A DNA stretch of 64,000 nucleotides. It comes from CAZTDD01 sp964612675. GTDB lineage: Bacteria > Hinthialibacterota > Hinthialibacteria > Hinthialibacterales > JAKPRU01. Below, piece by piece: positions 60,408-64,000 of the stretch. The position numbers and the translations under genes were made by a program. The notes under the pieces are model-generated. The model saw only the letters and a program-made list of their open reading frames with translations, ran no database searches and was not told the DNA's origin. The stretch's first letter is position 1; every line of letters starts with the position of its first letter. The stretch lies in assembly GCA_964612675.1 (NCBI GenBank), contig CAZTDD010000001.1, forward strand, positions 124,001-188,000. The letters run 5' to 3'.

Positions 60408-62298
60408 CGTTTCCGCCTTTTCGATCCTGGTCGTTTGCCTCAGGTGTAGGGTGCCTGAAGGCAGACATGGAAACTGGATCCGAAGGGTTTTTCCATTCAG
60501 GAATTGTCAACGTACAACAATGAATCGCTCCACCGTCCAATACAATTGCATCTGCATTAACGAACGCAACCTGTGTGTGAGGGTAAACCCGGCGGTAAAT
60601 ATCCCGGACAGCGTCCTCATGTTCGGCGCAATCCAGATAAGATGGAACCAACAGCAAGCGGCCGCGCGCGGAATTGACGTAGGTCGAATTCAAATAAGTA
60701 CGAAATACGTAACTGTAGCTGTTTGGACCTTCATAACTACCATCCACGAGGTATTTTCTTCGTAGAAACTCCGTCAAATACTCTAGATCTGCAACTTGCT
60801 CTCCCGTCCCTGCATATTCGCTGTATTCCCTCGCGATCCAGGTGCGCAGTTCCGAATTCCGGGCGAGAAGGCCTCGGGCCAAAGCGATTGCCAACGCGGC
60901 CTCTTCCGAGAACACACTCTCTTCACGAAGCCGCAATATCCGTCTGAGCTCATCAAATGCCTGTCGCTCGGGGGACGACCTGTAGGAAGAAAGAATCTCG
61001 ATAAGCCATAACGAATCGTCCAGGCTCCAATCATCAGCTGCGTCATAAACATCATCAGGAATCTCACAATCCAGAGCCGCGAACACTGAATCTGCGATCT
61101 CCGTGGCCAGCGCCGGAAGTAGAGAAATTCGTTCAAGCGGCGGTGTCGGAACTCTCACAATTCGTCGATCGGGAAAACGCTCGGCAAGTATCCTGTAATT
61201 CTGCTCGAGGACCCGCCGTATCTCGTCATGCAAATACTGCATGTAAATGTCGTCGTCGGAAACATCCTCCGGGTACTCTGCAACAAGAAACGTCTTTTCA
61301 TCGACGACCTTCAGAAACATATCTATATGTCTGATTATGTTCCCGGGGAGTGGTTCCAGATAGATCACATCCTGCACGTTGTAGTACTGCGCAAGAAGTC
61401 GTTCAAATTCATCTCGGATACCACCATTCATGAACAAAGTCTCCGAGGAGGTAAAAGCGTTTTCGAGTCCATCGAAATAGAGATCGCCTCCCCAAAGCTG
61501 AAGCGGCACACGAACGATCTTAGTGTCTGTTCCATGTTGCTGAGCAAGATAATTCGCAACGTACATCGAAACAACATCGTCTTCTTTCCGATTTGTGTCA
61601 CGGGAGGTTGGGGATGACAAATCAAAAAGGCTTCGAACCGGTATCCTCAAATAATCGTCGAGAGTCTCAGACACATCGTCCTGGTATCGAACATCGTCGT
61701 AAACCGAATCCGCCAGCAGGAACTCATTCTGTGTTCCTCGAAGAAAGATGGGACCGTAATCCCGAATCCAAAGCGAATTCAGCCGCGCGGGTACAATTCG
61801 AATACGAGAAGGGCAATCCTCCTTCAAATGCTCATCGAGACTTGCTTCTTTCAGCGAAATGAGCGTTGTTTCCAGAGCATATGGGTCCCGTTCGTCTATA
61901 AGTATGATAATGTCAACGTATTCAATCGATGCGCTCGCAAGTTCGGTCAAGAAGCCCAGCAATTCACTGTCCCACATCGCTATATCCCCGGGCAGACTCA
62001 GGACGAGATAGCGGGTTGGATCCCATTCCGGTATCGTTGTGGAAATCGTGGAATGCGATGTGGACGCTCCGGAGGATTCTCCGTCGAGGTTAGTCGCCGG
62101 TATCTCAGGTTTGTCTTCGCTACTCGTAGCATTGGCCGAATTGTGACGGTGACAAACGTATTCGGCTGTAGTGCACGCCACCAAAACCGTCAGGATCACC
62201 AAAACTACATACCGCACGACTGGAGATGGGTTGAACATCCCGATCCTCGCAATCCAGCGGCTCACCCCAAGAATATTGGACGATTTCTTGGCTTTCAT
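60400..62298 (-). CDS. Anchored peptidylarginine/agmatine deiminase-like enzyme within T2SS operon
   Basis: A 632-residue protein of the agmatine deiminase/Porphyromonas-type peptidylarginine deiminase superfamily, which converts arginine-type guanidinium groups to ureido groups (citrulline). Motifs in order: SLWIRDYGPIFLRG (about 175-188), LQLWGGDLYFDG (267-278), IIRHIDMFLKV (321-331) and VLDGGAIHCCTLTIP (586-600) with nucleophile Cys594. Residues about 395-530 are an extra helical insert not usual in the family. The N-terminus has one hydrophobic helix (29-41) ending LVAC: a membrane or lipid anchor. A start at ATG 62238, with GAGGATCGGG upstream, is possible. It lies between gspG (42 bases) and gspH (overlapping), so it is part of the secretion operon. 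Confidence 0.87.
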   Translation of the reverse strand: MKAKKSSNILGVSRWIARIGMFNPSPVVRYVVLVILTVLVACTTAEYVCHRHNSANATSSEDKPEIPATNLDGESSGASTSHSTISTTIPEWDPTRYLVLSLPGDIAMWDSELLGFLTELASASIEYVDIIILIDERDPYALETTLISLKEASLDEHLKEDCPSRIRIVPARLNSLWIRDYGPIFLRGTQNEFLLADSVYDDVRYQDDVSETLDDYLRIPVRSLFDLSSPTSRDTNRKEDDVVSMYVANYLAQQHGTDTKIVRVPLQLWGGDLYFDGLENAFTSSETLFMNGGIRDEFERLLAQYYNVQDVIYLEPLPGNIIRHIDMFLKVVDEKTFLVAEYPEDVSDDDIYMQYLHDEIRRVLEQNYRILAERFPDRRIVRVPTPPLERISLLPALATEIADSVFAALDCEIPDDVYDAADDWSLDDSLWLIEILSSYRSSPERQAFDELRRILRLREESVFSEEAALAIALARGLLARNSELRTWIAREYSEYAGTGEQVADLEYLTEFLRRKYLVDGSYEGPNSYSYVFRTYLNSTYVNSARGRLLLVPSYLDCAEHEDAVRDIYRRVYPHTQVAFVNADAIVLDGGAIHCCTLTIPEWKNPSDPVSMSAFRHPTPEANDQDRKGGNDE

Positions 62299-62340
62299 GA
62301 TGTGATTTTCACTATTTCCCCACTCTGGAATTGCTGGACG

Positions 62341-62802
62341 TTAATCGGATAGAAGCCAATTCGTGATGTCATCGTCGCCCCCTACCCGACCGTCCGGTCC
62401 CATGGACATAAGATCATAGCCGGTTTCGTTATGTTTTCCCGGACACTCGTAAATATACGGATTCCCCCATGGATCGTTGGGTATTCCCTGTTTGAGATAA
62501 GGTCCGCGCCAATCCTGCGCGTTGCTTGGCTTTATCACCAGATCCTCGAGTCCATCGCTCCCTTTCGGGTAATAGCCGTTGTCCACCTCAAACGCGTCGA
62601 GAACCGTCTCGAAATTCGCAATTTGGGTGCGGGCTGCGGTTATCTTCGCCTGCTCGGTGCGCCCCGTGAATTTGGGAACAACGATCGCTGCAAGCGTTGC
62701 GAGAATGACCAATACGAGCAGCATTTCAACAAGTGTGAAACCCTCTCGACGTATACATTGCTTTTGAACGGGATTTAATTTTCGCTTCTTCATTCGCTGC
62801 AT
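62341..62802 (-). CDS. gspG: Major pseudopilin GspG
   Basis: A 153-residue main subunit of the pseudopilus. The prepilin site is RREGFTLVEMLLVLVILATLAAIVVP, cleaved after Gly21, with Glu at mature position 5. The core has RTQIANFETVLDAFEVDNGYYP, then DWRGPYLKQGIPNDPWGNPYIYECPG, and a calcium-loop region DLMSMGPDGRVGGDDDITNW. A strong ribosome site (ACAGGAGG) precedes ATG 62802. It lies 21 bases after gspF. Confidence 0.97.
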   Translation of the reverse strand: MQRMKKRKLNPVQKQCIRREGFTLVEMLLVLVILATLAAIVVPKFTGRTEQAKITAARTQIANFETVLDAFEVDNGYYPKGSDGLEDLVIKPSNAQDWRGPYLKQGIPNDPWGNPYIYECPGKHNETGYDLMSMGPDGRVGGDDDITNWLLSD

Positions 62803-62823
62803 GGCACAACCTCCTGTTGCCTG

Positions 62824-64000
62824 TTACTTGATATAGTCCTGTATTGTGAAAATAGGAATAACCATTCCAATGAATATGATTCCGATAAACCCCGCCAACA
62901 GAAAAAGCATCAACGGTTCGAGCAGAGCGACTGCTGTTTTCAGCTGCCTGTCGAGATCGCCTTCAGTTACAGTCGCGATTCGGACCAGTTCCTGATCCAG
63001 TCGACCGGTCTCTTCGGCCACGGAAATCATCTCCAACACCGATCCCGGGAAGAGTTGTCTACAGTCCGCCAGGCTCACACCAAGTCGGTCGCCCTGCTTG
63101 ACACGTTCGATCGAATCGGTAACAGCGTCAATAAGTGTCTGATTCGCTATCGACTTCCGAGCGACATTGAGAGCGTTGATCAGAGGGACTCCCGCCCCGA
63201 TTAATGTGCCAAGCATTCGACAGAAGCGCGCCATAGCGAATCGCGCAATCAACGGACCGACCACGGGAAGCTGCAGCACAATATGTTCCCGGCTTCGACG
63301 TCCCTGATCGGTCTGGAAATACTTATGGATCAGATATCCCACGACCCCCGCAGCTATCGCGATATAGGCCCCGTAGGAACGGACATATTCGCTCGCAGAT
63401 ACGATCATCTGAGTCAACATGGGCAGAGACGCTCCGAATCCGGCAAAAATCGATTGAAATCTGGGAATAAAAAACACAAGCAGGAAAATGAGAACGCCTG
63501 TGGCCAGTATCATCAATAAGACGGGATAAAGCAACGCCGAGAACACTTTTGAGCGAAGTTCCTTTTCGCGCATCTGAAAATCGGCAATTTGCTTCAACAC
63601 AATATCCAGAAACCCGCCTGTTTCGCCGGCCTGAACCATAGCGACATACACCTGAGGAAATGTATCCGGCGACTGAGACATGGCATCCGCCAAAGAGGTC
63701 CCATCGATTACCTGGTCGCGGATTTCTTTCCATTTCTTTCCAGCCGCGGGAGTCGACGCTTCCTTTTCAAGGATTGCGAGCGATCGGCTAAGCGGAACGC
63801 CCGCCGCCAGGAGGCTGGATAGTAGACGCGTAAAACTTTCCAGAGCCGCAAATGAGACTTTCTTGGAAAACCCCGGCAGACCGAATTTGCTTTCTGCTTT
63901 GGCGTTCGAAGAAGCCGCTTCGGAGATGGAAATGGGGTTCAGCCTCCGCTTTTCGAGTTCACGAAAAGCATCCTGACGCCCTCCGGCGTTGATAACGCCT
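62824..64000 (-). CDS. gspF: GspF inner-membrane platform protein, 5' part outside window
   Basis: The frame stays open from 62824 to the right edge, so the start is missing; 392 codons are visible. GspF is the polytopic platform protein of the type II system. The visible N-terminal region reads INAGGRQDAFRELEKRRLNP, then FSKKVSFAALESFTRLLSSLL and GVPLSRSLAILEKEA, the first cytoplasmic domain. Then come VFSALLYPVLLMILATGVLIFLLVFFIPRF, the repeat domain FCRMLGTLIGAGVPLINALNVARKSIANQTL and LEPLMLFLLAGFIGIIFIGMVIPIF. gspE presumably lies further right. Confidence 0.97.
   Translation of the reverse strand, partial: GVINAGGRQDAFRELEKRRLNPISISEAASSNAKAESKFGLPGFSKKVSFAALESFTRLLSSLLAAGVPLSRSLAILEKEASTPAAGKKWKEIRDQVIDGTSLADAMSQSPDTFPQVYVAMVQAGETGGFLDIVLKQIADFQMREKELRSKVFSALLYPVLLMILATGVLIFLLVFFIPRFQSIFAGFGASLPMLTQMIVSASEYVRSYGAYIAIAAGVVGYLIHKYFQTDQGRRSREHIVLQLPVVGPLIARFAMARFCRMLGTLIGAGVPLINALNVARKSIANQTLIDAVTDSIERVKQGDRLGVSLADCRQLFPGSVLEMISVAEETGRLDQELVRIATVTEGDLDRQLKTAVALLEPLMLFLLAGFIGIIFIGMVIPIFTIQDYIK

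Noticed and set aside
1..64000. CRISPR array, rRNA genes, prophage or insertion-sequence transposase
   Set aside because: No spaced direct-repeat array, rRNA signature or transposase/integrase protein was seen in any frame.

Overview
The window looks like chromosomal DNA from a Gram-negative bacterium with an outer membrane: it carries a TonB-dependent receptor, a type II secretion operon, lipoproteins and Tat-exported oxidoreductases. Tat-signal Gfo/Idh/MocA proteins, a sulfatase, a GH172 (DUF2961) protein, a GHL10-type glycoside hydrolase and very large multi-membrane-span proteins together recall Planctomycetes/PVC or Hydrogenedentes/Sumerlaeota-like lineages. That placement is inference from gene content; no rRNA is present to confirm it.

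Layout. 0-10 kb: a sodium:neurotransmitter-type symporter with a truncated small partner at the left edge, two glycan-related genes, an orphan solute-binding lipoprotein, a receiver-PP2C phosphatase, a GT2 glycosyltransferase, and a DNA-repair trio (endonuclease III-like, O6-methylguanine methyltransferase, eIF2B-like). 10-12.6 kb: dnaA and a probable replication origin with DnaA boxes upstream of it. 12.6-20 kb: two GT-C-like membrane proteins, a DUF362 ferredoxin protein and a nucleoside-type ABC permease pair without its ATPase. 20-28 kb (minus strand): gcvT-gcvH preceded by two giant membrane proteins. 28-38 kb: groES-groEL, a pentapeptide-repeat protein, glnB-glnA with a near-consensus sigma-54 promoter, alr, pyrF and tyrS.

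38-51 kb: Tat-exported Gfo/Idh/MocA proteins and a sulfatase flank a signalling locus: a TonB receptor, a YfiR-like periplasmic protein, a hybrid histidine kinase with its own HPt, and two paralogous receiver proteins whose C-terminal HPt-like domains have lost the phosphorylatable histidine. 51.2-51.5 kb holds a pair of palindromic REP-like repeats.

51.5-64 kb (minus strand): a tightly overlapping type II secretion operon, gspF-G-[deiminase]-H-I-J-K-L-M-C-D(N)-D(C), running off the right edge. It has three unusual features. A peptidylarginine/agmatine-deiminase-type enzyme with a membrane or lipid anchor is encoded between gspG and gspH. The secretin is split into two separately exported polypeptides, with the break inside a repeated N domain. 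GspJ appears to have a roughly 104-residue leader containing an extra membrane helix. Together these make the operon the best candidate here for an undescribed system: a secretion apparatus coupled to arginine deimination.
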